From Acidobacteria bacterium 28-9 (lineage in GTDB: Bacteria; Acidobacteriota; Blastocatellia; Pyrinomonadales; Pyrinomonadaceae), in the NCBI GenBank assembly GCA_002050355.1, contig MWYY01000011.1:1-46750 (forward strand): a stretch of 46,750 bases of DNA. The letters run 5' to 3'. The position numbers and the translations under genes were made by a program. Each line of letters opens with the position of its first letter. The stretch's first letter is position 1. The notes beneath the pieces were generated by a model. It was not told the origin of the DNA, searched no databases, and worked only from the letters and a program-made list of their open reading frames with translations. Shown here piece by piece: positions 1 to 8,686 of the stretch.

Positions 1-1
1 G

Positions 2-76
2 CACTCACTTAAAAAGATTGCAGCGAAGAACGATTTGTTTTTCAAAGACCAAGAAAATGTTCGAAGCGGTGGTTAA
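2..76 (+). CDS. C-terminal end of an unidentified gene cut by the window edge
   Basis: An open frame runs in from the left edge for 24 codons and ends at a TAA. Its amino-acid make-up (basic, hydrophilic, ending in VRSGG) looks like an ordinary protein tail. Nothing in it identifies a family. It could equally be a chance open frame, since so little is visible. Confidence 0.25.
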   Translation, partial: HSLKKIAAKNDLFFKDQENVRSGG

Positions 77-249
77 ACTTTATATTCATCAGATGAATTC
101 CACCAGCATCTCTTTTGTTACATGACCACAAATATCAATTTATGTCGTAGTGATTATCCGGTAAAATAAACATTTTGTTAGGACGGCGAGAGAGTTTTTG
201 CTATCGGCAAGTTTTATTCTTAATGAAGTTATTGGATCGGGCTGATTTG

Positions 250-593
250 GTTTTTTTTTAGAACCAGCGCGACCAGCGCGTCGGCGATATATTTGCCGGA
301 ACGGTTGTCGTGCTCGAGCGGACGGGCGAAGCTCAGACGTTTTAAGGAACTTTTGCAAAATCAGTGAGGGATGCCGCGTTTCGGCATGTTCACTAAAAGA
401 CGGACTTTTAAGTTGACATTGCGAGTTTGACCGAGTGGGAAATCGAAGTGGTCGAAATTTTATTGCGGCGGCGTTGGGATTTGACTGATTTTTTTATAAT
501 ATTTTGCAAGAGGTTGGCGGTTTGTGTTATCTTCCGTATTTCAAACCTCGATTTTCTTGTCCGAAACTCAGAGAATTCGGAGAGCGAGTAAAA
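250..593 (+). pseudogene. Decayed RDD-family membrane protein gene (3' remnant)
   Basis: No intact gene lies here, but shifting between plus-strand frames recovers a recognisable series. RVGDIFAGTVVV, the typical end of an RDD domain, sits near 277-312. It is followed in another frame by FAKSVRDAAFRHV (from 351) and later LTEWEIEVVEILLRRRWDL (about 432-488). In-frame stops lie at about 343, 393 and 411, and there is at least one frameshift. The last part runs into the leader of the epimerase gene. What is seen is a multiply broken coding sequence; the RDD assignment comes from memory of the family motif. A short antisense open frame over this stretch is not credible. Confidence 0.42.
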
Positions 594-1622
594 GTGCAGA
601 AAAACATTTTAGTTACAGGCGGCGCAGGATTTATCGGCTCGCATCTGGTCGAATGTCTTCTTGACGAAGGCGCTTGGAAAGTAACGGTCGTCGATGATTT
701 TAACGATTTTTATTCGCCGTGTGTCAAACGCGCGAACGTTTCCTGCTTTTTAACCAATCCACAGTTTTCCCTGCGTGAAGTCGATATTTGCGACACGGAA
801 AATTTGCGAAAAGTTTTTCTAGCAAATAAGTTCGATACAATCGTACATTTGGCGGCACGTGCCGGCGTCAGACCGTCGCTTCTCAAACCGAAACTCTACA
901 GCGACACAAACATCGGCGGCACGCTCAATTTGCTCGAATTAGCCAGAGAATTCAAGGTCAAACAATTCGTTTTCGGTTCGTCATCTTCGGTCTATGGCGT
1001 CAACTACAAAGTCCCCTTCTCGGAAACAGACAAAATCTCGCAGCCAATTTCGCCGTATGCGGCGACTAAAGCTGCGGGTGAGCTTTTGTGCCATACATAT
1101 TCACATTTATACGATATACGCGCCGTTTGTTTAAGATTTTTTACCGTTTATGGTGCGCGCCAGCGTCCCGATTTGGCGATACATAAATTTTCCCGTCTAA
1201 TTTGGGAAAATAAGCCTGTAGAAATGTTTGGCGATGGCACGACACGCCGCGATCACACTTATATTGACGACATTATTGCAGGCGTCCGCGCGGCGATTGA
1301 TTATAGCCGAACAAATTATGAAGTGTTCAATCTGGGCGAGTCGCAGACAATCGAACTGCGCAAACTGATAGAATTACTGGAAAAAAATCTCGGAAAACGC
1401 GCAGTCATCAAACGACGACCGATGCAGCCAGGCGACGTGCCGCAAACGTTTGCCGACATTACCAAAGCCGGAAAATTATTAAATTACAAACCGCAGACGA
1501 AAATAGAAGAAGGCATCAAAAAATTCGTCGGCTGGTTCTGCGAGCAAAATTCAAATTCCAAGTTCCAAATGCCCGATTCCATACTTCAGATTTCGGATTC
1601 GACATCTAAGATTCAAGTTTAG
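594..1622 (+). CDS. NAD-dependent epimerase, UDP-glucuronate 4-epimerase type
   Basis: Extended short-chain dehydrogenase expected to epimerise a UDP-sugar, probably UDP-glucuronate, for surface polysaccharide in the cytoplasm. The Rossmann motif GGAGFIGSH is near the N-terminus. DDFNDFY follows and is characteristic of the UDP-glucuronate epimerase branch. The catalytic SSSSVYG and YAATK come next, then RFFTVYGARQRPD and RRDHTYIDD. I chose the GTG at 594 because the frame upstream, back to 504, belongs to the decayed RDD gene and the family starts just before the Gly-rich loop. The last 20 or so residues are rich in Ser, Lys and Gln and are encoded by the A/T-rich word repeats typical of intergenic DNA here, so the original stop has probably been lost. 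The nucleotide-sugar dehydrogenase at 7.3 kb could supply related precursors. Confidence 0.85.
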   Translation: MQKNILVTGGAGFIGSHLVECLLDEGAWKVTVVDDFNDFYSPCVKRANVSCFLTNPQFSLREVDICDTENLRKVFLANKFDTIVHLAARAGVRPSLLKPKLYSDTNIGGTLNLLELAREFKVKQFVFGSSSSVYGVNYKVPFSETDKISQPISPYAATKAAGELLCHTYSHLYDIRAVCLRFFTVYGARQRPDLAIHKFSRLIWENKPVEMFGDGTTRRDHTYIDDIIAGVRAAIDYSRTNYEVFNLGESQTIELRKLIELLEKNLGKRAVIKRRPMQPGDVPQTFADITKAGKLLNYKPQTKIEEGIKKFVGWFCEQNSNSKFQMPDSILQISDSTSKIQV

Positions 1623-1659
1623 TTTTATCCTACAAGTTTTTGTGATTTGAAATCTGAAA

Positions 1660-2580
1660 TTAGTAAAGTCCCTTTTCGCCTTTGGGTCTCGTGTTCCAAC
1701 GCCTGTGAATCCACAGCCATTGTTCGGGGTAAGCACGGACATATTTTTCGACGAGGTTTGTAATTTTTTGCGTTAGATTTATTATGTCTTCTGCGTCATC
1801 GTCTGTTTTCGAGTATTCGACCTTTGGTTCGAGATGCACAATGTATTTTTTTTTCGACTCGTCCCAAACGGCAAAAGCCGGAAGCACGGCAGCGCCGGTT
1901 TTTAAGGCTAATTTGGCGATGCTCGTCGTTGTTGAAGCCGGAACACCGAAAAAGTCCACGAATACTCCTTCTTTTTCCTGCACGTTCAAGTCCGCTAAAA
2001 TTCCCAACAGCCCGCCGTTTTCCAGCACGCGAAACATTGCCCGCGCTGATTTCGTTTTGTCCAAAGTAACCGAACCGAACCGCGTTCGCATCACGTCCAC
2101 AAAATTTTCGACCAGCGGGTTGTCAATTCGTCTGACAAGTATATTCATTTCAAAACCGAACGCTGCCGGCAACAAATTAAAAACTTCCCAACTGCCGAAA
2201 TGTCCGGTGAAAAACAAAACTCCGCGTCCGGCGTCATGCGCTTCGTCAAAATGCCGTTTGCCGACGACTTCGATTAAATCTCGAATGTCTTCGTGTTCGA
2301 AGCGCTTAAAATGCGAAACGAAACCGAGATGCCTGCCCAAAGATTCAAACGTGCCGCGCACGATTTTTTGCTTTTCGTTTTCCGGCAATTCGGGCATTGC
2401 AATCTCTAAATTTCGCCTGGCTGTTTTTTGCAATTTCGGAAAGCGCGAAGCGATAAATTGACCGACCGCTTCACCGAACCGCATCGAAGTTTCGAGCGGC
2501 AACGCACCGATTGCACCCAAAAGCGAACGAACGGCAAGAAGTTCTGATTTGTTTCGGAGATTGCCCCGTTTTTTCGGCAT
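1660..2580 (-). CDS. Lysophospholipid/lipid A acyltransferase, LpxL/HtrB family
   Basis: Predicted membrane-associated acyltransferase that adds an acyl chain to a lipid A precursor or related glycolipid. The block FFTGHFGSWE carries the HX4E catalytic pattern of the LpxL/LpxM family, and downstream ILADLNVQEKEGVFVDFFG matches the family's substrate-binding region. The C-terminal PEQWLWIHRRW is a strong family signature. At 306 residues it has normal length. It is convergent with the epimerase upstream and lies on the same strand as mqnE, with no clear shared operon. The exact acyl acceptor cannot be told from sequence. Confidence 0.88.
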   Translation of the reverse strand: MPKKRGNLRNKSELLAVRSLLGAIGALPLETSMRFGEAVGQFIASRFPKLQKTARRNLEIAMPELPENEKQKIVRGTFESLGRHLGFVSHFKRFEHEDIRDLIEVVGKRHFDEAHDAGRGVLFFTGHFGSWEVFNLLPAAFGFEMNILVRRIDNPLVENFVDVMRTRFGSVTLDKTKSARAMFRVLENGGLLGILADLNVQEKEGVFVDFFGVPASTTTSIAKLALKTGAAVLPAFAVWDESKKKYIVHLEPKVEYSKTDDDAEDIINLTQKITNLVEKYVRAYPEQWLWIHRRWNTRPKGEKGLY

Positions 2581-2668
2581 TAGAAAAATTTAATCACAGA
2601 CAGACGCAGACGGATAAATTTTTGTTTTCTCTTTGTATAATCTTGTATCCAACTGCGGTTTCGAGAAT

Positions 2669-3769
2669 TTACGCTGCGAGACGTTCCACGCGGTTATAAA
2701 CCGTGTCGCGTTCGACGGCTTCAAAGCCCGCGTTTTCAATCATCTGAATCAATTCCTGCTTCGACATTTTGACTTCGCCGTCGTTTGCGTAACTGTGAGT
2801 CAGTTCGCCACCGTCCGTAATCGTTCCGTCAAGGTCGTTTGCGCCGAAATGCAGCGCCGTTTGTGCTGTCGCTTTGCCGAGCATCACCCAATACGCTTTG
2901 ATGTGGTCGAAGTTGTCAATCATCAGGCGCGAGACGGCGATGGTTTTCAAATTATCAATCGCGTCCGGTCCCGGCAAACTCGATAAAGCCGTGCCGTTCG
3001 GGTAAAACGCAAGCGGAATAAAACATTGAAAACCGCCGGTTTTGTCCTGCTGTTCGCGCAATTTTACAAAATGGTCAACGCGGTCTTCAATAGTTTCGAT
3101 GTGTCCGTAAAGCATCGTCGCGTTTGTTTTGATCCCGGCTTGGTGGACTTTTCCTGATAATTCCAGCCAACGATTGCCGTCGCATTTGTGGTCGCAAATG
3201 CGTGAACGAGTCGGTTCAGCGAAAATCTCCGCGCCGCCGCCCGGACACGAATCCATTCCCGCCGCTTTCAAACGCTCAATAACATCTTCATCTGACATTT
3301 TGTAAAAACGCGCGAAGAAATCCAGCTCAACCATCGTCAACGCCTTCAAATGCAATTTTGGAAATTCGCGTTTCAAAGACGAAAACAAATCGGTGTAATA
3401 CTCAAACGGCAGTTTCGTGTTCAAACCACCGACAATGTGCAATTCCGTCGCGCCTTCGGCAACGGCGTTTCTGGCAATCTCAATTCCTTCGTCAATCGAA
3501 TGCGTGTATGCGCCTTCCTGTCGCGCGCGTTTGTAAAACCCGCAAAATTTACAATCGGCGACGCAGATATTCGTGTGATTAAAATGCCGGTTGACGTTGT
3601 AATAAGTCGTCCGCCCGTGTTTCGCCCGCCGCACAAAATCGCCGAGCTTGCCGAGCGCGTTCAAATCGACGGTTTTATAAAGCGCAACGCCTTCATCAAA
3701 GCTGAGCCGCTCGCCGCGCTCAACTTTTTCCGCAATCAAATTCAAATTTTTATCGTGTGAAAACCGCAT
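2669..3769 (-). CDS. mqnE: Aminofutalosine synthase (radical SAM), menaquinone biosynthesis
   Basis: MqnE joins 3-[(1-carboxyvinyl)oxy]benzoate to SAM-derived adenosyl radical chemistry, giving aminofutalosine, the early step of the futalosine route to menaquinone. The radical-SAM cluster motif CVADCKFC lies at about residues 70-77, preceded by [13 protein letters not shown], which is typical of MqnE/Mqn[16 protein letters not shown] and the [16 protein letters not shown] block favour MqnE over MqnC. The length of 366 residues is normal. The prenyltransferase at 5431-6312 probably acts later in the same pathway, although toxin-antitoxin genes separate the two. Confidence 0.9.
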   Translation of the reverse strand: MRFSHDKNLNLIAEKVERGERLSFDEGVALYKTVDLNALGKLGDFVRRAKHGRTTYYNVNRHFNHTNICVADCKFCGFYKRARQEGAYTHSIDEGIEIARNAVAEGATELHIVGGLNTKLPFEYYTDLFSSLKREFPKLHLKALTMVELDFFARFYKMSDEDVIERLKAAGMDSCPGGGAEIFAEPTRSRICDHKCDGNRWLELSGKVHQAGIKTNATMLYGHIETIEDRVDHFVKLREQQDKTGGFQCFIPLAFYPNGTALSSLPGPDAIDNLKTIAVSRLMIDNFDHIKAYWVMLGKATAQTALHFGANDLDGTITDGGELTHSYANDGEVKMSKQELIQMIENAGFEAVERDTVYNRVERLAA

Positions 3770-3810
3770 ATATTTCTGTTATAATTTTATCAAAATCTCT
3801 CGTATCTATT

Positions 3811-4047
3811 ATGCAAAACATTGAATATCTAAAAGACCGCGATGCCGTTCTCGTTCCCTTAGAACAATGGGAAAAGCTGCAAAGCGAACTCGCCAAACTC
3901 AAAAAGCGCGTCAAAAAATCGGAGATTCTGACCGACCTTAAAAAGTCTCTCGCCGAACTCGAAACCGATTTGCGCGACGAAAGTTACGACGCCGAAAAAG
4001 AAATTTCAGCCGCTGATTTCATTGCCAAATTAAAAGATGAGCAATAA
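3811..4047 (+). CDS. Antitoxin of a type II toxin-antitoxin pair
   Basis: A 78-residue acidic, helical protein (LEQWEKLQSELAKLKKRVKKS, then SLAELETDL) placed directly before a RelE-like toxin gene and overlapping it by 11 bp. It therefore probably neutralises the toxin and represses the pair. I start it at the ATG at 3811; the longer frame from 3757 would overlap the mqnE start region and adds a non-conserved hydrophobic lead. The DNA-binding fold (Phd/YefM-like or other) cannot be assigned confidently. Confidence 0.65.
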   Translation: MQNIEYLKDRDAVLVPLEQWEKLQSELAKLKKRVKKSEILTDLKKSLAELETDLRDESYDAEKEISAADFIAKLKDEQ

Positions 4048-4375
4048 AATCGTCGTTCGCCAAACCTTTCAAAAACAGGCGAAACATCTTGCAAGACGCT
4101 ACAAATCTTTCCCGGAAGATTTGCAAAAACTCGTTGACCAATTAAAAGAAAACGCGACGCTCGGCACTTCTCTCGGCAACAACGTCTATAAAATCCGTCT
4201 CGCCATCGCCAGCAAAAACAAAGGTAAAAGCGGCGGCGCGCGTGTCATCTCTTACGTGTATCAAACAGCCGAAACCGTTTATCTGCTGTCAATCTACGAC
4301 AAAGCCAACACGGAAAACATTACCGACAACGAGCTAAAAAATCTCATCGCGGAAGTCGAAGCCGATTTTCAATAA
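4037..4375 (+). CDS. RelE/ParE-type toxin
   Basis: A 112-residue basic protein with the RelE/ParE layout: an N-terminal helix pair (RQTFQKQAKHLARRYKSFPEDLQKL, positions about 7-31), a Gly/Asn linker, then NVYKIRLAI and the strand GGARVISYVYQ ending in VYLLSIYDKA. Toxins of this fold either cleave ribosome-bound mRNA or inhibit gyrase, and which applies here is not visible. It overlaps the preceding antitoxin gene, the usual arrangement for co-translation. Confidence 0.72.
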   Translation: MSNKIVVRQTFQKQAKHLARRYKSFPEDLQKLVDQLKENATLGTSLGNNVYKIRLAIASKNKGKSGGARVISYVYQTAETVYLLSIYDKANTENITDNELKNLIAEVEADFQ

Positions 4376-4445
4376 ATTTCGCTCGCCGCGCTCGACTTTT
4401 GAGTGGATGAAATTTAATTTTGTATCAAATGAAAACTGCATAAAT

Positions 4446-4997
4446 CTATTTTGTTTTTTTAGTAATTAAAAAATCTGGTGATTCAGTATTTCCATCATCT
4501 AGAGAATTTGCCAAGTGGAAACGAAATCTGAATCTAAATTTTCCAAATTCATAAGGTTCAATCAAACCATCGCCTTTAACCAAAATTCTCATCTGTGATT
4601 CGTTTACCAAAGAAAACTCTTCATTTGGATTAATCTTGCATCCTTCGGGAACATATCTTCCTTCTTTTACCAGCTTTCTTAAGTTTTTAACTTTTGCTTT
4701 TTCTTCTTTTATTTGCTGTTTACCTTTATTTCCGCAAGCAAAAACATTTTCAGATCAATAATTATATTTTTCGTCGAATCTTAACAGTCGAACGTCTTCC
4801 GTTTGGTCAGCATACTCATATGAACAGTCAAAATAAATGGGTTGGTCGCTAACATTTACAATTACCGGTTTTATATCTTCAAATTTTTCATATTTTTCTT
4901 GCAGATTTTTCCAAACAATCTTTGGCGTTTGCGACGAAACGCAAACTGCAAAAGCCAAAATAAAAGAAAAAACGATAAAAATTTTCGCTCGTTTCAT
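4446..4997 (-). pseudogene. Small exported protein gene interrupted by an in-frame TGA
   Basis: The first 80 codons encode a clear signal peptide (MKRAKIFIVFSFILAFAVCV, cleavage probably after SSQ) and a mature part with two cysteines. A TGA follows at 4755-4757. The same frame then stays open for another 102 codons to a TAG at 4446, with natural-looking protein (SENVFACGNKGKQQ, then PNEEFSLVNESQ and FGKFRFRFRF). The TGA most likely replaces a TGG tryptophan by mutation or sequencing error. I see no SECIS-like hairpin behind it, so selenocysteine is not favoured. No family is recognised; the C-terminal half looks like a beta-rich periplasmic domain. Confidence 0.6.
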
Positions 4998-5016
4998 AAA
5001 TAACTCCTACAACAAA

Positions 5017-5232
5017 TCACGCCGCTAAAACTTCGACATATTCGCTTTTCGACAAAGGCTTCGGAATCGCCGCGCCCGCGTTCTGCAAATCTTCGAGGTG
5101 AATTTCAATCGCTTCTTGAATTAACCGTTTTACTTCGCTTTCGGTTTCGGCAACCGCGACGCAGCCTTCCAAATCCGGCACATACGCGCCGAAACTCGTT
5201 TCGCCTTCTTCTATCACAATCATATAACGCAT
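5017..5232 (-). CDS. hicB: HicB-like antitoxin
   Basis: A 71-residue protein with the HicB partial RNase-H-like fold: MRYMIVIEEGETSFGAYVPDL followed by EGCVAVAETESEV and IQEAIEIHLEDL. It lies 14 bp downstream of a hicA remnant in the standard hicA-hicB order, so it would bind and block the HicA mRNA interferase. There is no separate C-terminal DNA-binding domain, which puts it among the short HicB forms. Because its toxin gene is frameshifted, it may now be an orphan antitoxin. Confidence 0.8.
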   Translation of the reverse strand: MRYMIVIEEGETSFGAYVPDLEGCVAVAETESEVKRLIQEAIEIHLEDLQNAGAAIPKPLSKSEYVEVLAA

Positions 5233-5246
5233 AACTTTTCTCCGAA

Positions 5247-5434
5247 TTATTTTTTCAAGCCCGCTTGTTTCAAAACGCTGTTCAAAGTTCCGCTCGGAAC
5301 ATCGATGCTTTCTTCCCCGCGATTGTTACTGTTCCGCCTTTTTCCCGATGATGAAATTGACGATGACTGCCTTTTGTTCTCACAAGAAACCAACCGTCTT
5401 TTTCGATTAGTTTTATCAATTCCTTAACTTTCAT
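5247..5434 (-). pseudogene. hicA: HicA-like mRNA interferase gene with a one-base frameshift
   Basis: The start reads [20 protein letters not shown] and then KGSHRQFHH, the HicA double-stranded-RNA-binding fold with its catalytic histidine. After VTIAG the frame goes wrong and ends early at a TGA. Adding one base in the GCGGGGAAG stretch (about 5312-5322) restores SIDVPSGTLNSVLKQAG and a proper stop at 5247. The ATG overlaps the stop of the prenyltransferase gene (ATGA), so the toxin was translationally coupled to a menaquinone gene. Either the toxin is inactivated or the base was lost in sequencing. Confidence 0.75.
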
Positions 5435-6312
5435 CGAAAATTATTCACGAAAACCGCGCCGCCGAATGTTAGAAATAAAATCACACTGACAAAAGCATTG
5501 GTCGTAAAAAACGCTGCGTTTACTTGTGATAAATCGTTTGCGCGGACGAGCGTGTGCTGGTAAATCATCAGCGCGCCGACGGCGAAAACACCGACGAGCG
5601 CAAGCCAACCTAAATCCGTAACTAAATAAAGTAATATCAAAACGAAAAACGCCTGTGCGTGGAAAACTCTGGCAATCGTCAAAGAATTTTTGATGCCGAA
5701 ACGCGCCGGAATTGAACGCAAACCGGCTTTTTTGTCGAATTCAAAATCCTGACAAGCGTATAAAACGTCAAAGCCTGCCGTCCACATCATTACGAGAAGC
5801 GACAGCAGAATCGGAACTTCCGAATCCAGCGAGCCACGCACGGCAATCCACGCCGCCGTCGGTGAAATCGCCAAACTCCAACCGAGAATAAAATGCGCCA
5901 AGCTCGTAAATCTTTTGGCGTAGGAATAACCGAGAACGCTCAGAAGTGCGGCGGGCGACAGCGCGAACGTCAGCCAATTTAATTCATACGAAGCGAGCAG
6001 AAATAATGCGACGGACGCGATAAAAAATGCCCAAGCGAAACTTACCGAAAGTTTTCCAGTCGGGAGTTCACGGTTTGCCGTTCTGGGATTTTCCGCATCA
6101 ATTTTCCTGTCAATAATTCTATTAAAAGTCATCGCCGCCGAACGCGCGCCGAACATTGCCGCTGTTATCCAAACGATTTGCCACAGCGTCGGCAGTCCGT
6201 TTGCCGCTAAAACCGCACCCAAAAACGCAAATGGCAGCGCGAACACAGTATGCTCGAACTTTATCATTTCAAGCGTTGTTCTGAGTTTTTTGCCGAAAGT
6301 TTTCATTGTCAT
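5431..6312 (-). CDS. mqnP: UbiA-family prenyltransferase, probably the menaquinone-pathway MqnP
   Basis: Integral membrane aromatic prenyltransferase, 293 residues with about eight hydrophobic segments. The first Asp-rich motif is [15 protein letters not shown] with RELPTGKLS behind it. The second is the [11 protein letters not shown] region, which binds Mg and the prenyl diphosphate. In genomes using the futalosine route this UbiA relative prenylates 1,4-dihydroxy-6-naphthoate. The mqnE gene 1.7 kb away supports that role, while 4-hydroxybenzoate as substrate (ubiquinone) is less likely in this setting. Its stop overlaps the start of hicA. Two ATGs (6312 and 6306) are possible; neither has a strong ribosome site. 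Confidence 0.8.
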   Translation of the reverse strand: MTMKTFGKKLRTTLEMIKFEHTVFALPFAFLGAVLAANGLPTLWQIVWITAAMFGARSAAMTFNRIIDRKIDAENPRTANRELPTGKLSVSFAWAFFIASVALFLLASYELNWLTFALSPAALLSVLGYSYAKRFTSLAHFILGWSLAISPTAAWIAVRGSLDSEVPILLSLLVMMWTAGFDVLYACQDFEFDKKAGLRSIPARFGIKNSLTIARVFHAQAFFVLILLYLVTDLGWLALVGVFAVGALMIYQHTLVRANDLSQVNAAFFTTNAFVSVILFLTFGGAVFVNNFR

Positions 6313-6576
6313 TTCAAATTTGAAATTAATCGCCCTGATGGAAACTTTACATCTGCCTCAAGCAAAAAGGCAGATAAGATGCTTGTGCTAACGGTAGAAA
6401 AGCAATCGTGATGCCAAACGAGAAGTTTAGCAAAATCACTTCTTTTAGTCTTGTTTGCTTGGCAATCTGCAAAATGTTCAAACATTAAATTGCAAAATGC
6501 TGTAATATAATTTTTGTTAGCGGCAAACTTTCTCACCAATGAACAAACACAAATTCAAAATCTAAAATTCAACCGG

Positions 6577-7113
6577 ATGCCTTCAGGAAAAACACATGAC
6601 GCAATAACATTCCTTCTGGCTGCGCCGACTTTCGCGGCGGTTTGGAAATTGACCGAACAGAATGTTTCGATTGCTTCAATTGTAACAATAGCTTTTGTTT
6701 TCGGCGGTTTGATGTTCGGTCCCGACCTTGATACTTGTTCGACGCAATACACGCGCTGGAGCATTTTTCGCTTTTTGTGGTATCCGTATCAAGCGTTTTT
6801 CGCGCATCGCTCGCGCTGGTCGCATGGATTGCTTTTCGGCACGCTGTTTCGCGTCGTTTATTTTATGGGTGTGCTGACGCTTTTAGGTTTTCTTTCAATT
6901 TATATTTATAGGGCAGCTTTTGGTGGAAACGCGGCGAGTTTGACGGAGCTTACGAAAACCTGGACTTTAATCGGCGAATTTGTCCGCGCAAGCATCGGCG
7001 AACATACGTTTTTGTCGGTATTTATCGGCTTGTGGCTCGGCGCCGCAAGTCATACTTTTACAGATATTGCCGGCTCGTTCGTTAAAACGGGAAGGAGCGG
7101 TGAGTTCATTTAA
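6577..7113 (+). CDS. DUF2227-like putative metal-binding membrane protein
   Basis: It begins MPSGKTHDAITFLLAAPTFA, with a conserved His-Asp close to the N-terminus, then a hydrophobic segment leading to GLMFGPDLDT and later HRSRWSHGLLFGT and ASHTFTDI. These paired His/Asp positions between membrane segments match the DUF2227 or YfhO-type metal-binding hydrolase-like families. The function is not known. I start at 6577 rather than 6514 because the longer frame is A/T-rich leader sequence. It is divergent from mqnP across a 264-bp gap. Confidence 0.7.
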   Translation: MPSGKTHDAITFLLAAPTFAAVWKLTEQNVSIASIVTIAFVFGGLMFGPDLDTCSTQYTRWSIFRFLWYPYQAFFAHRSRWSHGLLFGTLFRVVYFMGVLTLLGFLSIYIYRAAFGGNAASLTELTKTWTLIGEFVRASIGEHTFLSVFIGLWLGAASHTFTDIAGSFVKTGRSGEFI

Positions 7114-7270
7114 CATAAATTTTCCCACAATAATACATTCTTGACTTGGAAAAATCCTTCACTTAGTCTAGCAATTTAAGAAAACACAGAAACATTTATA
7201 TAAAAATAATAATAAACCTCTAACCCTTTCAAAAATCTTTATTGCGAAAATAATAAATACAAGAGAAATA

Positions 7271-8608
7271 ATGATAAAAGACGAAATAAAAAAACTTATT
7301 ACGGATAAAACTGCCTGTATCGGCATCATCGGACTCGGTTACGTCGGTCTGCCGCTGATTGTCGAGTTTGCTTTGAAAGATTTTCCGGCTGTCGGTTTTG
7401 AAGTTGACGAGAAAAAGACCGCCGACATCAACGCGGGAAAATCGCACATTGTTGACGTTTCTTCAGAAAACGTTCAAAAGTGTCTGGACGGCGGACGATT
7501 TCACGCAACGACCGATTTTGCTGAACTCGAAAATTGCGATGTTGTTGTTATTTGTGTTCCGACGCCGCTCAGAAAAACGAAAGACCCGGATATGTCTTAT
7601 ATTCTGGCGGCGGGCGAGCAGATAAAAAAATACGCTCGGCGCGGACAGCTTGTCATTTTAGAATCAACTACTTATCCGGGAACAACCGACGAAGTTTTAC
7701 AGCCGATGATTGAAGAAGCAGGCTTAAAACTTGACGAAGATTTTCTGCTCGCCTTTTCGCCTGAAAGAGTTGACCCTGGCAATCCGCAGTTTCAAACGCA
7801 CAATATCCCGAAAGTTGTCGGCGGCGTAACGAAAGATTCGGGCGAAGCAGCCTCGTTTCTGTATTCACAAATAGTTGACCAGGTTCATTTTGTCAGTTCG
7901 GCGCGTGTTGCCGAAGCCTGCAAATTGTGGGAAAACACTTTTCGCGCGATAAATATTGGTATGGCAAACGAAATGGCGAAAGTCTGCAACGCGCTCGGCA
8001 TAGACACCTGGGAAGTCGTGCGCGCCGCCGCGACGAAACCGTTCGGCTTTATGGCTTTTTATCCGGGACCGGGAATCGGCGGACACTGCATTCCGCTCGA
8101 CCCGCATTATCTTTCATGGAAAGCACGCCAGCACGGTTTTGATTCACAGTTTATTTCTTTAGCGGAACAGGTTAATTCGGGAATGCCGAAATACGTTGTC
8201 AAACTCGTCTCCGACGCTTTGAACACGGAGAAAAAAGCGGTAAACGGTGCGCGTATTTTAATTTTGGGCGTCGCTTATAAAAAAGATATTGACGATATGC
8301 GCGAATCGCCTGCGCTGTCAGTGATTGATTTATTGCGGTCGAAAGGCGCGGAAGTCGTTTATCACGACCCGTTTGTGCCGGAAGTTCATTTCGACCACGC
8401 TTATACAATCGGCGCGGGCGACCCGCTTTTTAATTCGAATTTAACTGACGATTTAATAAAATCAACTGACTGTGTAATCATCTGTACCGAACACAGCGGT
8501 GTTGATTACCCGCGCGTTTTGCAGCTTGCATCGCTCGTCGTTGACACGCGCAACGCTCTGAACGAAGAATTGCGCGACGGCAGTAAAGCAAAAGTCGTCC
8601 GGTTATAG
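7271..8608 (+). CDS. Nucleotide-sugar 6-dehydrogenase (UDP-GlcNAc/UDP-ManNAc dehydrogenase type)
   Basis: NAD-dependent enzyme that oxidises C6 of a UDP-sugar to the uronate in two steps through a covalent thioester. The N-terminal Rossmann motif is IGIIGLGYVGLPL. The middle block LESTTYPGTTDEV and AFSPERVDPGN are diagnostic of the WbpA/WecC/TviB branch. The catalytic cysteine lies in GPGIGGHCIPLDP (about residue 270), and the C-terminal domain shows GVAYKKDIDDMRESPA. The length of 445 residues is normal. It probably supplies acidic sugars for exopolysaccharide, as may the epimerase at the left of the window. A strong terminator hairpin follows it. Confidence 0.92.
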   Translation: MIKDEIKKLITDKTACIGIIGLGYVGLPLIVEFALKDFPAVGFEVDEKKTADINAGKSHIVDVSSENVQKCLDGGRFHATTDFAELENCDVVVICVPTPLRKTKDPDMSYILAAGEQIKKYARRGQLVILESTTYPGTTDEVLQPMIEEAGLKLDEDFLLAFSPERVDPGNPQFQTHNIPKVVGGVTKDSGEAASFLYSQIVDQVHFVSSARVAEACKLWENTFRAINIGMANEMAKVCNALGIDTWEVVRAAATKPFGFMAFYPGPGIGGHCIPLDPHYLSWKARQHGFDSQFISLAEQVNSGMPKYVVKLVSDALNTEKKAVNGARILILGVAYKKDIDDMRESPALSVIDLLRSKGAEVVYHDPFVPEVHFDHAYTIGAGDPLFNSNLTDDLIKSTDCVIICTEHSGVDYPRVLQLASLVVDTRNALNEELRDGSKAKVVRL

Positions 8609-8627
8609 AAAGTAGAAGATAGCGAAA

Positions 8628-8666
8628 TAGCCGCGAATTATACAAATAGTGTATAATTCGCGGCTA
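8628..8666. terminator. Bidirectional terminator, perfect 16-bp stem
   Basis: TAGCCGCGAATTATAC pairs perfectly with GTATAATTCGCGGCTA around a 7-base loop. It lies between two convergent genes, the sugar dehydrogenase and the rhodanese-like gene, so it can end transcription from both sides. Upstream A-rich and downstream T-rich tracts support this. Confidence 0.8.
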
Positions 8667-8686
8667 AATAATTCTAGGACTATTTT

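Noticed and set aside
140..358. Minus-strand frame of 72 codons at the window start
   Set aside because: Arg/Ala-rich shadow opposite the decayed RDD gene; no ribosome site or family features.
4755..4757. Selenocysteine in the exported protein at 4446-4997
   Set aside because: The context (YNY-x-SEN) is not redox-like and no hairpin of SECIS type is visible behind the TGA; Trp replacement is simpler.
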